Source: Desulfolinea sp050305405
Lineage (GTDB): Bacteria > Chloroflexota > Anaerolineae > Anaerolineales > Villigracilaceae
Direction: 5' to 3'
Assembly: GCA_050305405.1 (NCBI GenBank)
Contig: JBNLFG010000004.1
Location: forward strand, 226,260-290,259
DNA: 64,000 nt
Below, piece by piece: positions 1-7,775 of the stretch. Under the pieces are notes generated by a model. That model had not been told where the DNA came from, did no database searches, and worked only from the letters and a program-made list of their open reading frames with translations. Position 1 is the stretch's first letter; each line of letters starts with the position of its first letter. Both the position numbers and the translations under genes were made by a program.

Positions 1-2
1 AC

Positions 3-890
3 AATCTTAATGATGCTTATGATGTGCGCATCAAAGAGTTTCGACTCAAATCACTGCTCCCGCTGGATGAATTTACTTTTCATCAGATCGACATTGCCAA
101 TTGGGACGCCGTTAAAACAGTCGGGGAATCCAGTCCGCAAATCGCTGGGGTGATCAATCTTGCCGCCCGCGCGGGTGTTCGTGCCAGTACAACGGTGCCT
201 TTCCAGATGCTCTCATCAAACACCAACGGCGCACTTGCCATGCTGGAACTTTGCCGCCATTACAATGTTCCCAAAATTATTCAGGCATCTACATCCAGCA
301 TTTATGGCGCGAATCCACCTTATCCCACGCCTGAAACAGCGAATAGCGACTATCCGCTGCAAGCCTATGCCGCCAGCAAAAAAGGTGCCGAATCTCTCTG
401 CCACAGCTATCATCATCTCTTTGATGTGGATGTGAGTATCGTGCGCTTCTTCACTGTTTATGGCCCTGCTGGTCGTCCCGATCTGGCGATGTTCCGTTTC
501 GTGCAATGGATCACCGAGGGACGCCCGCTGCATCTCAATGGCGATGGCGAACAATCACGCGGATTCACGTATATCGACGACATCGTGCGCGGGGTCATCC
601 TTGCCCTCAAGCCGGTCGGCTACGAGATCATTAATCTCGGTGGACACGAAGTTATCAGCATCAACGATCTGATCAAGCTGACCGAGGAGTTGGTTGGCGG
701 CAAAGCGGAGATCATCCGCCACCCCGCACATCCCGCCGATATGCGCCGCAACCAGGCAGATGTGACCAAAGCTCGCGAAATGCTCGGTTGGGAGCCGCGC
801 GTCGGTCTGCGCGAGGGGATGCAAGCCCTCGTTGATTGGTATAACGCCGAACGCGAATGGGCAAAGGATATTGAGACAGGCTCGTTATAG
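3..890 (+). CDS. NAD-dependent sugar-nucleotide epimerase/dehydratase, 5'-truncated by window edge
   Basis: Short-chain dehydrogenase of the extended type that changes the sugar of a nucleotide sugar, using tightly bound NAD. The frame stays open to the first bases of the window, and the upstream residues (NDAYDVRIKEFRL) match the segment after the Rossmann glycine motif in UDP-glucuronate 4-epimerase-like enzymes, so about 40-50 residues lie outside. Visible are the Ser-Ser-Ser-Ile-Tyr-Gly strand, the catalytic YAASK motif (Tyr-x-x-x-Lys) and the GDGEQSRGFTYIDD substrate-loop segment typical of the family. The GTG at 24 would start after the cofactor site and is not credible. UDP-glucuronate or GDP-mannose-type substrates are both possible. 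The role is probably surface polysaccharide precursor synthesis, in keeping with the glycosyltransferase at 1656. Confidence 0.9.
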   Translation, partial: NLNDAYDVRIKEFRLKSLLPLDEFTFHQIDIANWDAVKTVGESSPQIAGVINLAARAGVRASTTVPFQMLSSNTNGALAMLELCRHYNVPKIIQASTSSIYGANPPYPTPETANSDYPLQAYAASKKGAESLCHSYHHLFDVDVSIVRFFTVYGPAGRPDLAMFRFVQWITEGRPLHLNGDGEQSRGFTYIDDIVRGVILALKPVGYEIINLGGHEVISINDLIKLTEELVGGKAEIIRHPAHPADMRRNQADVTKAREMLGWEPRVGLREGMQALVDWYNAEREWAKDIETGSL

Positions 891-902
891 AGGGTTGCAG
901 GA

Positions 903-1559
903 ATGGAGCCCATAAGAACTTGTATTCAATTAAAGAATGCAAATCAAGATGATCTTCCTGTTGAATTTCATGGTGATGATGTACGCTATTCAGAAAGCCT
1001 GGTTGAATATTTCTTGAAGGAATTTACTCGCAAGGGAGATCGGGTTTTCGACCCTTTCGCGGGTTATGGAACGACATTATTGGTCGCTGAAACGCTGGAA
1101 AGAGTTCCGCTTGGCATTGAATACGATGAAGAACGAGTGCAATATATTCAATCCAGGTTGAAAAAAGCAGATAGTGTCCTTCACGGTGATGCACGACAAC
1201 TGGAACTATATCATTTACCGCCTTTCAATTTTTCAATCACCTCTCCTCCTTATATGGGAGAAAATGATCTTGAAAATCCCTTTACGGCATATACAACAAC
1301 GGGAAATGGCTATCAGGGATATTTGGAAGATATCCGAAATATTTATCGCCAAATGAAAGGAATGATGGCTCCTGATGCGAAAGCTGTGATTGAAGTTGCT
1401 AATATTAAACAAAAAGGCAATGTCACGACGCTCGCTTGGGATATTGGCAAAGAAATATCCAGGGTGCTTGATTTTGAAGGGGAAATGATTATAGATTGGG
1501 ATCATTACGGCTATGGGTACACTCATAGCTATTGTCTTATCTTTAGAAAACCAAACTAA
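903..1559 (+). CDS. Orphan DNA methyltransferase (DPFAGYGTT / SPPY motifs)
   Basis: S-adenosylmethionine-dependent DNA methyltransferase of 218 residues. Motif I is DPFAGYGTTL near residue 50, followed by an acidic SAM-ribose residue in GIEYDEERV. Motif IV is TSPPYMG near residue 115. The order motif I then IV, with a short helix resembling motif X in front, fits the amino-methylating (N6-adenine or N4-cytosine) families, and SPPY is commonest in N4-cytosine enzymes. No restriction endonuclease or specificity subunit lies beside it, so it reads as solitary. The gene is visibly more AT-rich than the epimerase 12 nt upstream, which hints at transfer. The target base and site cannot be told from sequence alone. 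Confidence 0.82.
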   Translation: MEPIRTCIQLKNANQDDLPVEFHGDDVRYSESLVEYFLKEFTRKGDRVFDPFAGYGTTLLVAETLERVPLGIEYDEERVQYIQSRLKKADSVLHGDARQLELYHLPPFNFSITSPPYMGENDLENPFTAYTTTGNGYQGYLEDIRNIYRQMKGMMAPDAKAVIEVANIKQKGNVTTLAWDIGKEISRVLDFEGEMIIDWDHYGYGYTHSYCLIFRKPN

Positions 1560-1655
1560 AGGGTTGTAGCAGAATTAACTTTTTCTGCCCCCCGAAGTCC
1601 AAGGCCATCACACAAGCTCTTCCCTCGTTCGTTTTCGGCTTTGCATCCAAAAACT

Positions 1656-3503
1656 ATGCAAAAATTTATTAAAAAAAACATTGTGATTCCAAAACTTAGC
1701 TACATCCTTGCCGGGTTGGCAGGTGTGATCTATTTTTTCGCCGCGCTGAATTTGGCGCATCACACGACATCATTTTTGGATGAGGGGTTGTACACCTACA
1801 AGGGTTGGCTTTTTGCGACGGGGAAGTATACGCCTTTTGCTGAATACAGCGTGTGGACAAACCACATGCCGCTCTCTTTTATGATCCCCGGCTATGTACA
1901 AAAATGGTTTGGGGCGGGGCTGCGAACGGCGCGCTATTTCATGATCTTGCTTGGGTTGTTGACCCAGCTTGGTTTGTGGATCGTAGTCCGACGCTGGTCA
2001 AATCGTTGGTGGGCGGCAGGTGTGGCGCTGGCTTTTGCGCTCAACCCGGCATCGATCAAGCTCTATACCCTTAGCATCTCGCAAGGCATGATCGCTTTTA
2101 TGTTTGTCTGGATGCTGGTTGTCGTACTCGACGAGAAACTTCCACTTTGGCGGATCTTACTTGGCGCAGTGATCGCGAGCCTGATGCTTTCCACGCGTTT
2201 GAATATGGCTTATGTCCTGCCAATTTTGCTTCTGTATTTTTGGTGGGAATACGGCTTTAAAAAAGCCTTTTTGGCGGGGCTTGCAGGATTATTTGGTTTT
2301 CTTTTTGTGCAGGGACTTTTTTATCCCGAGATTTTGAAGTTTTGGGCTGCTTGGCTACCCCAAAGCTTGACACCCTTTTTAGACCTGTATCGCAACAATA
2401 GCAACGTGCCTTCCGAGCTTGTTCCCAGCAGCGAGGAGGTGCTTTCCATTTATCGTATTTGGCTCTATCTTTTATTAAGCCTGCGTTTGCACTTTGTCGC
2501 CCTCTTTAGTGCGATCAGCACCTGGTTACTCTTTCCCCGCATTCGCAAGTTTACGCCACGTATTCGCGCTGCTGTATTTTTGTCGGTTTTGCTTATTGTG
2601 CTCTTTTACGCTCACGCCAGAAACACCTTCAGCGATGACCGCTGTGTATCCTGTCTGCTGCTCTATGTGACTTATTTCGATTTTCTGGGACTGATTCTTT
2701 TCCCGCTTGCCTTTCCTCTTTTACAAAAAGAGCACCGAAAGATCAAACGCGCCATTCTTTTGGGCATTGCCGGACTAACCATTGCCGGATTGGGATTCAG
2801 CGCCTATGAAGATGTAAGTCTTGATCTGGCGCACAGCGTTTTGCCTTTTGTACAGGATAATTATTTTTGGAGTGCAGCGCGCTATGTGACAGGGCTAGAT
2901 GAACTGGTCTTTTTCAGGGTCGCGTATCTCGCTCTTGCTGTTGGGCTGGTTCTCGTTATCTTGACACTATTCTTCGTAATTAAAGGACGCCGTCAACCTG
3001 CTGCCCGCACGTCGTTTGGTTATTGGGTATTGCTATTGCTCCTTGGCGGAGGCCTGCTGCTTTCCCCTACCAAGGTTTTGGGCAACGGGAATGACTTCTT
3101 CAACTGTGGTGATTACGATGTAATCGAACGCTATGAAGAAGCCGGTGCCGAATTAAATGCGATCATCCCAGCTGGCTCCCAAGTTTACTGGAGCGGGCGG
3201 ATTCCGATCATCTTCCTTTACCTGCCCAATGTGGATATCTACCCAGCACAACTTAACCAGATCCACTCATTTTATATTGGCGGGGATAGCGAAATCTTAC
3301 AGCAACGCAGTTTGTGGAATCAAGCCCTTGCCGAACAATGGCTTGGTGAAGCCGATTATATTTTGAACGAATTGGGGAATACACAAGATTTTGAGCAGGT
3401 CGCTTTTGACAGCGGCGATTACGTCAAAATCGGCAGCACTGGCTCAATAGAAAAGTGCCGCGGGTGGCAGTCGGTGATCGAGGTGTATCAGTTAGATCAG
3501 TAA
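1656..3503 (+). CDS. GT39-like integral membrane glycosyltransferase
   Basis: Polytopic membrane protein of about 615 residues with roughly ten to thirteen hydrophobic helices, an acidic patch (SFLDEGLYTYKG) right after the first helix, and a soluble C-terminal domain of about 130 residues. A first-loop acidic motif followed by many helices is the layout of the PMT/ArnT/GT39 superfamily, which moves sugars from polyprenyl-phosphate carriers on the outer face of the membrane. I chose the ATG at 1656 over a TTG at 1641; neither has a clear ribosome binding site. The C-terminal domain begins near the GGDYDVIERYEEAG-like segment and may bind the acceptor. Donor and acceptor are unknown. Two more proteins of this type occur at 7776 and 11017. 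Confidence 0.75.
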   Translation: MQKFIKKNIVIPKLSYILAGLAGVIYFFAALNLAHHTTSFLDEGLYTYKGWLFATGKYTPFAEYSVWTNHMPLSFMIPGYVQKWFGAGLRTARYFMILLGLLTQLGLWIVVRRWSNRWWAAGVALAFALNPASIKLYTLSISQGMIAFMFVWMLVVVLDEKLPLWRILLGAVIASLMLSTRLNMAYVLPILLLYFWWEYGFKKAFLAGLAGLFGFLFVQGLFYPEILKFWAAWLPQSLTPFLDLYRNNSNVPSELVPSSEEVLSIYRIWLYLLLSLRLHFVALFSAISTWLLFPRIRKFTPRIRAAVFLSVLLIVLFYAHARNTFSDDRCVSCLLLYVTYFDFLGLILFPLAFPLLQKEHRKIKRAILLGIAGLTIAGLGFSAYEDVSLDLAHSVLPFVQDNYFWSAARYVTGLDELVFFRVAYLALAVGLVLVILTLFFVIKGRRQPAARTSFGYWVLLLLLGGGLLLSPTKVLGNGNDFFNCGDYDVIERYEEAGAELNAIIPAGSQVYWSGRIPIIFLYLPNVDIYPAQLNQIHSFYIGGDSEILQQRSLWNQALAEQWLGEADYILNELGNTQDFEQVAFDSGDYVKIGSTGSIEKCRGWQSVIEVYQLDQ

Positions 3504-3506
3504 TTC

Positions 3507-3715
3507 ATGTTACGCAGCGACATTGTAAATTCGGACGTTCTGCCCCCCTGCCCCCAGCTTCGCTGGGGCATCCCCCCATTTTGCAAGCAAAATAGGGGGA
3601 TAGAAATAGAGCTGCGGTTGGTCTCCCCTAAATTCCACGCATTTGGAATTTGGGGGAGATGTCCGAAGGACAGAGGGGGCAGACACCAAGTACAAATATC
3701 CTTTTTGCGTAACAT
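3507..3715. repeat. Composite palindromic element with ATGTTACGCA terminal inverted repeats
   Basis: The gap after the GT39 gene is almost entirely one imperfect palindrome. Its outer ends are exact inverted copies of ATGTTACGCA (3507-3516 and 3706-3715). Inside lie C-runs and G-runs that pair (3541-3600, 3623-3682), including smaller hairpins around AGCTTCGCT and GTCCGAAGGAC. The GTCCGAAGGACAGAGGGGGC end is shared, inverted, with the element at 27762, placing both in one GC-rich palindrome family. The short open frames across it have no ribosome binding sites and are products of the repeat. Confidence 0.75.
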
Positions 3716-3731
3716 CAGCCAGTAAGACCAA

Positions 3732-4061
3732 CTACCGATTATCTCCATCTCCTTTGATGGTGCCGCGTTCGAGGCGGGAATAGAGTTTTTCGATATTATA
3801 TTCAGCGATTTCATCGAGTGTCAGATCAAGCTCGGTGGCGACCTGGGCAAGATACCAGAGTACGTCGCCGAGTTCTGCTTTTAATGCGGATTTGGTCTCG
3901 GCGTTGATTTGGCCCTCTTTATCGCGGAAGACTTTTTTGATTTTGCCCGCCACTTCGCCCGCTTCGTTGACGAGGCCGAGAGTGGGGTAAATGACACGGT
4001 GCCCAATGGCGGGATATTTGGCGGTTTTGCGGGATTTTTGTTGGTAGTCGTTGAAGTTCAT
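3732..4061 (-). CDS. MazG-like nucleotide pyrophosphohydrolase
   Basis: Small all-alpha NTP pyrophosphohydrolase of 109 residues that would hydrolyse a (d)NTP to NMP and pyrophosphate, as a house-cleaning enzyme. Visible motifs are GLVNEAGEVAGKIKK (E-x-x-E) and a second acidic set, KAELGDVLWYL (E-x-x-D), which together bind the catalytic magnesium in the MazG/all-alpha NTP-PPase fold. I start at MNFNDYQ because AAAGGA lies just upstream; the longer frame runs back into the repeat at 4076. The length is that of a single-domain MazG protein, not the two-domain E. coli form. It sits downstream of and on the same strand as the kinase at 4154. The exact substrate is unknown. Confidence 0.85.
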   Translation of the reverse strand: MNFNDYQQKSRKTAKYPAIGHRVIYPTLGLVNEAGEVAGKIKKVFRDKEGQINAETKSALKAELGDVLWYLAQVATELDLTLDEIAEYNIEKLYSRLERGTIKGDGDNR

Positions 4062-4075
4062 GTTTTTCCTTTGAT

Positions 4076-4150
4076 TTACCACGGAGCACACGGAGAGCAC
4101 AGAGAAAAGCATTTTTAAGTCTCTGTGAACTCTGTGCTCTCTGTGGTGAA
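4076..4150. repeat. CCACGGAG/CACAGAG imperfect palindrome
   Basis: Two arms, 4076-4104 (accacggagcacacggagag...) and 4121-4150 (ctctgtgaactctgtgctct...), are near-perfect inverted copies around an A/T-rich loop. A decayed relative with CCAAG...CTTTGTGG arms is at 7501-7563. It separates two minus-strand genes and could form a strong RNA hairpin between them. Confidence 0.7.
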
Positions 4151-4153
4151 AGA

Positions 4154-5140
4154 TTAATTCGAGTAGGTTTCGATCTCTTTACAACGCGCGGAAATATATT
4201 CTCGCGCGGAATCGTCATCATCGAAGGCGGTGGCGGCGTAGTTGGCGAAGTTGGTCATGCGTGCCAGCCAGAGGGCGTGGAGATCGCGTTCGGGCAGGTT
4301 GGGCCACTCACGCAGACTGGCGTAGCCTGCCCGAAAAGCAGAAGCAAGTTCTTCGTCGCGCGGTTCGTCGCGCAGGTAGTAGAGGCTGATGGCAATGTCG
4401 TGCGCAGGGAATCCGATCAGCATATCTTCAAAATCCAGCACATAGAGTTTTCCACGGTGGATGTGGACGTTCCAGTAGTGTAGATCGCCGTGCAGGAGGA
4501 AGGGTTTGGCATCCTGCTGGTAGAGGCTGGCGAGATAGGTGTCGCAGGTTGCTACGGCACGGTCGAGGGTTTCGATTTGGGCCGGAGTGTAAAGATGGCT
4601 GTATTCGGCGGTGTTGTAGACAGCTTTTTCGCCGGGGAAGTAGAAGGTTTTGTCCCAGCGTTTGGGCTGGATGGTGTCGGGGAGTTGGAGGGAGGCGGCG
4701 TGGTTGTGCAGCCCTGCCATGATGGCGCCGAGTTTGCGATAGTTGGCGAGGGTGACGTGTTCGGAGAGGGTGACGCCGGGAATCCATTTGTAGAGCGCGC
4801 AGCGTTTTTCGCCAGGTACGCCTGCATAGCTGACGAGGCTGATGTATTCGCCATCCTTGCGTGCGACGGGCTGGATGACGGGCAGGTCGGTTTCGCGGGC
4901 GAGGGCTGCCAGCCAGTACATTTCGGTCTGGTTTTCGACGCGGCTGGAGTCGGCTTCGGAATAGATGCGGAAGACGTATTTGCTGCCATCGCTGGCATCG
5001 ACGCGGAACATGACGGTGCTTTCTTCGGCGAGGAAGCGGACACGCGCCACGTCGATCGGGTAGTGGTTAAGGGCGTGCAGGGCAAGTTTGCGCAGGCGCA
5101 GGATGCGTCCACGCGGGGTGAGTTTTTCGTAGGGTTTCAT
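4154..5140 (-). CDS. Phosphotransferase of the APH / homoserine-kinase-II fold
   Basis: Cytoplasmic protein of 328 residues with the aminoglycoside-phosphotransferase fold. The catalytic loop reads HGDLHYWNV (Brenner motif) and is followed by the metal-binding VLDFEDM, then a C-terminal helical part. The N-lobe holds an FRVDASDGSKYVFRIY strand pair with a likely ATP-binding lysine. Members phosphorylate small molecules such as homoserine, choline, thiamine or antibiotics. The sequence does not decide between these, although HGDLHYWNV plus FEDM is the homoserine-kinase-II/choline-kinase style rather than that of a classic resistance enzyme. The start at 5140 is the first Met of the conserved region, with AAGAAAG upstream. 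Confidence 0.8.
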   Translation of the reverse strand: MKPYEKLTPRGRILRLRKLALHALNHYPIDVARVRFLAEESTVMFRVDASDGSKYVFRIYSEADSSRVENQTEMYWLAALARETDLPVIQPVARKDGEYISLVSYAGVPGEKRCALYKWIPGVTLSEHVTLANYRKLGAIMAGLHNHAASLQLPDTIQPKRWDKTFYFPGEKAVYNTAEYSHLYTPAQIETLDRAVATCDTYLASLYQQDAKPFLLHGDLHYWNVHIHRGKLYVLDFEDMLIGFPAHDIAISLYYLRDEPRDEELASAFRAGYASLREWPNLPERDLHALWLARMTNFANYAATAFDDDDSAREYISARCKEIETYSN

Positions 5141-5506
5141 AATTCTTTCTTGGGTGAATTTCTGTACAACATATCCGTCACTACGGATGAAGAGAAGCGT
5201 GCTGCTTTTTATGGGAGACCGCTACGTTTGACTGGGCTGCTGTACGCCTTTGGCGACTTGACCATCAGTCCTTCTGCAATGACGTGAATTATCTATATTC
5301 GCTGCATAAGGCGATGCGCTGATTATATCTCGCATCGAGCGGAGATTACTCAGGACTCAAGGTGAGTTTCGGCACGCATTTTAAATTTTGTATTCTTCCA
5401 AGTAGATTTTCTCGGCGGGTTTTATCGTTTTCGTTACCATCACGTTGGTGCGGAATCAAAAAGCCCCGTTAGGGGCTTTGGTTGATGGGATGGGTTTATG
5501 GGAAGT
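5141..5506. other. Intergenic region, no complete gene seen
   Basis: A 366-bp gap between two minus-strand genes. It carries the upstream region of the kinase and the terminator of the HNH gene (5458-5479). On the plus strand about 45 codons ending at 5287 read as protein-like (…DEEKRAAFYGRPLRL…), but there is no convincing start or ribosome binding site. This could be a decayed gene end or chance. Confidence 0.45.
5458..5479 (-). terminator. Rho-independent terminator of the HNH gene
   Basis: Read on the minus strand, AAAGCCCC-TAAC-GGGGCTTTTT forms an 8-bp stem followed by a T-run, about 30 nt after the HNH stop codon. Confidence 0.8.
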
Positions 5507-6352
5507 CTATCCTTTGAAAACAGTTCTATTGTGATAGTCTAAGAATTCTTTACTTTGCTCGAACACTTTTCGCAAATGAAGCTCTTTATCCACTTGAAGA
5601 ATTCTTTTTTCGCGAAGGCTTAATGTTTCTGAAACAATGACTTTCCCTTCAAGATCAAATGTTATTAGACCTTTGTCAAACAACAAATCATAGTTTGGAA
5701 CAAGAAGTAATCCGTTATATGGATTTGTTCTTTCAGAATTTGTGCTTTCTTTCCAAGGCTTCATGTGTGAAGCTCTGAGCAAAGTAATATTATGCAACCC
5801 TGTAATAGACCCGCTTCCCCATATTCGTATCATCTCTTTTCTGAATTTTCCCTGACCAATACGACTTTTAACAACCGCATCTTTTTCGGTTTCAGAAAGA
5901 ATATTGTATTCTGGAGCATGTTCTCGAACTTCACTAAATATGTCTGTATCATGTTGAATGGCTGTGATTTGAAAAATGAACTCACTAGGCACTTCTTTTC
6001 TAACTTGATACTCAACAAGAGTTATTTTGCCAAAATATATAAAAGGAGTATGGTGAACATCTCTGTAAAACAGATGGATTTCATCTTGATTTTTTGTTGC
6101 GTCGACAATTCTTTGATCTGAACGATGTCCGTCTTCACCTTCCCAAAAAAGTAAATCGCCGTCAATATAGTCATTGTATTGAGGCAAAACTTCCTGCTTT
6201 TCCTTGGTAACAAAAAGGATAAGGTAATTTTTATTACTTGGAGTAACCACTCCTCTCGAAATAGCATGGAAGCTTTTATAGTCCCAAATTTTTGCCAAGA
6301 AAGGTCGTTCGTAACTTTGTCCAATTTTTAATGCTTCAAAGCTTACAGACAT
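5507..6352 (-). CDS. HNH endonuclease with DUF3427-like N-terminal domain
   Basis: Protein of 281 residues with two parts. Residues ~1-120 resemble the module that follows helicases in some restriction-like proteins (DUF3427-type): hallmarks are RGVVTP, ILFVTKE, the GD-LLFWEGEDGH segment and DEIHLFYR. Residues ~165-250 are an HNH nuclease of the HNH_2 kind: LLRASHMKPW, NPYNGLLLVPNYDLLFD, then GLITFD. The His of ASH and the Asn/Asp residues of the NGL...LFD stretch are the expected metal and catalytic ligands. It starts at ATG 6352, with AAGGA seven bases upstream. The gene is strikingly AT-rich against its neighbours and stands alone with its own terminator, suggesting acquisition. A role in DNA restriction or defence is inference. 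Confidence 0.8.
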   Translation of the reverse strand: MSVSFEALKIGQSYERPFLAKIWDYKSFHAISRGVVTPSNKNYLILFVTKEKQEVLPQYNDYIDGDLLFWEGEDGHRSDQRIVDATKNQDEIHLFYRDVHHTPFIYFGKITLVEYQVRKEVPSEFIFQITAIQHDTDIFSEVREHAPEYNILSETEKDAVVKSRIGQGKFRKEMIRIWGSGSITGLHNITLLRASHMKPWKESTNSERTNPYNGLLLVPNYDLLFDKGLITFDLEGKVIVSETLSLREKRILQVDKELHLRKVFEQSKEFLDYHNRTVFKG

Positions 6353-6412
6353 AATCAATCCTTGTATTTTGACATATCTAATTTCCCTTCGCCTATTCTA
6401 ACATCGCCCAAT

Positions 6413-6447
6413 AAAAAAGCCGAGCGTCCCAAAAGAGCTCGGCTTTT
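6413..6447 (-). terminator. Terminator of the LLM oxidoreductase gene
   Basis: Minus strand: AAAAGCCGAGC, a short loop, then GCTCGGCTTTTTTA. A strong GC stem with a T-run, 34 nt beyond the oxidoreductase stop; it also has T residues on the plus side. Confidence 0.8.
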
Positions 6448-6480
6448 CACTTGTAACTTGGAACCTGCAACTTGTAACTG

Positions 6481-7479
6481 TTATACGTTTGCGACCATCT
6501 CGCGCCAGAAATCATCCTTCTCGCCGGGCACAAAGGGCGTGTAAACCGTGATGCGATCCACGATGCCTTCGTAGCGTTTTTTCAGTGCGGCGGGCAGCGC
6601 GGCGGGCGAATCGGCGAAGGTCACAAATTGCTCAAGCATCTCATCTGTGATCAACATCGGCATCTCAGCCCACTCGCCTTTGGCGGCGAAAGCGGTCAAC
6701 TTTTCGGCAGCCTCGTCCCAGCCGTGATGCGACATCACGCGCCGATAGGAGGGCGTCGACGCGTAGAACGAGAGCTGCATCCGCGCATAGTTGGCTTCCT
6801 CGGGCGAGGTCGCCACAAAGGCGCTCAACGAGACCGAGACATCCGAACGCGAGCGTCCCGTTTTGGCGTTGCCCTCCTCGATGGCGGGGATCAGCACTTC
6901 GCTCAGATAGCGTGGCGAGTTAAAGGGATGCGCGTGGAATCCCTCGCAGACTTCACCAGCCAGACGCGCTAGTCCCGTATTGACGCCGGCGATATAAATG
7001 GGGATTTCAGGGTGCCCGATCTTGCCCGGATTAAAGAAGGGTGACATCAAACGTAATTTGTAATAGTCACCGTTAAAGTTGAGTTTTTCGCCAGTCTGCC
7101 ACGTATTCCAGAGTGCGCGTACCGCGCCAATTTGCTCGCGCAGCTTCCCCACAACGGAAACAGGCCAATCCATCCCGAAGCGTTTCGTGATATGCCCTTT
7201 GACCTGCGTCCCCAGCCCAAGGATGAATCTCCCGTTGGATTGGGCAGCCAGATCCCAGGCAGTGTAGGCAATATCCCCGGGTGAGCGCGCAAAGGAGATA
7301 GCCACTGCCGTGCCCATCTCCATTTTTTCGGTATGCTCGGCGATCAGCGCCTGCGGCAAAAAGGCGTTGTGCTGGGTCTCGGTCGTCCACAGAGCATCAA
7401 AGCCCATCGCCTCGGCGGCCTGCGCCACAGCGGGGACATCTTTCAGGGGCATCGGGGGCAGTACGGCATCAAATTTCAT
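6481..7479 (-). CDS. LLM-class F420-dependent oxidoreductase
   Basis: Luciferase-like monooxygenase TIM-barrel of 332 residues. The N-terminus MKFDAVLPPMPL, the AMGFDALWTTET segment, GTAVAISFARSP and the GRFILGLGTQVKGH loop match the coenzyme-F420-binding branch (TIGR03617-like) rather than FMN luciferases. It would move a hydride between F420H2 and an unknown organic substrate in the cytosol. The start at 7479 has a textbook AAGGAGAAGAA just upstream. It has its own terminator, so it is probably monocistronic. The presence of F420 enzymes fits Chloroflexota; F420 biosynthesis genes are not in the window. Confidence 0.85.
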   Translation of the reverse strand: MKFDAVLPPMPLKDVPAVAQAAEAMGFDALWTTETQHNAFLPQALIAEHTEKMEMGTAVAISFARSPGDIAYTAWDLAAQSNGRFILGLGTQVKGHITKRFGMDWPVSVVGKLREQIGAVRALWNTWQTGEKLNFNGDYYKLRLMSPFFNPGKIGHPEIPIYIAGVNTGLARLAGEVCEGFHAHPFNSPRYLSEVLIPAIEEGNAKTGRSRSDVSVSLSAFVATSPEEANYARMQLSFYASTPSYRRVMSHHGWDEAAEKLTAFAAKGEWAEMPMLITDEMLEQFVTFADSPAALPAALKKRYEGIVDRITVYTPFVPGEKDDFWREMVANV

Positions 7480-7500
7480 TTCTTCTCCTTTTTGAACGGC

Positions 7501-7563
7501 TAAGACAAAGAGAATGCCAAGTTTAAAAGTTTTTCTTCGCGCTCTTGGCGTCTTTGTGGTTTT
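7501..7563. repeat. Degenerate inverted repeat (CCAAG / CTTTGTGG type)
   Basis: Arms ...GACAAAGAGAATGCCAAG and CTTGGCGTCTTTGTGG face each other across a T/C-rich centre. It is a decayed relative of the CACAGAG-type palindrome at 4076 and lies directly upstream of the LLM gene. Confidence 0.5.
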
Positions 7564-7565
7564 AT

Positions 7566-7757
7566 TTAATCATTTTTCAAGAATAACTCGGTTTGTAAAT
7601 AAGCCAGCATATATAAAATTCCAGTGCCGTTATTGCCGATCAGCGCGGCTGAAACGCGAAAGGCAAAGAAAAAACTCCAGACCTTTATCTGCCGCCAAAC
7701 CCAAAAAGCGTAGGCAGAAAAGCTGATGTAGAAAATTGCGTAAACGTTATAAAAGAT
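7566..7757 (-). pseudogene. Possible remnant of a membrane-protein gene 3' end
   Basis: On the minus strand an unbroken frame of about 63 codons runs from just after a stop at 7758-7760 to a TAA at 7566-7568. It translates to a hydrophobic, aromatic-rich stretch with segments such as AFWVWRQIKVW and GILYMLAYLQTE, and has no usable start codon near its beginning. It looks like the surviving C-terminus of a membrane protein whose front was lost, lying just past the GT39 gene at 7776. Composition alone could produce such a frame, so this is tentative. Confidence 0.3.
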
Positions 7758-7775
7758 TTATGACATGATTTTTAT

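Noticed and set aside
4490..5287. 265-residue plus-strand open frame
   Set aside because: Mostly antisense to the APH-fold kinase, with Gly/Val/Ala-rich mirror composition; only its last ~45 codons lie outside, mentioned in the gap entry.
7514..7726. 70-residue plus-strand frame rich in Arg/Lys
   Set aside because: No ribosome binding site and no conserved pattern; the minus strand of the same gap reads more protein-like (possible remnant).
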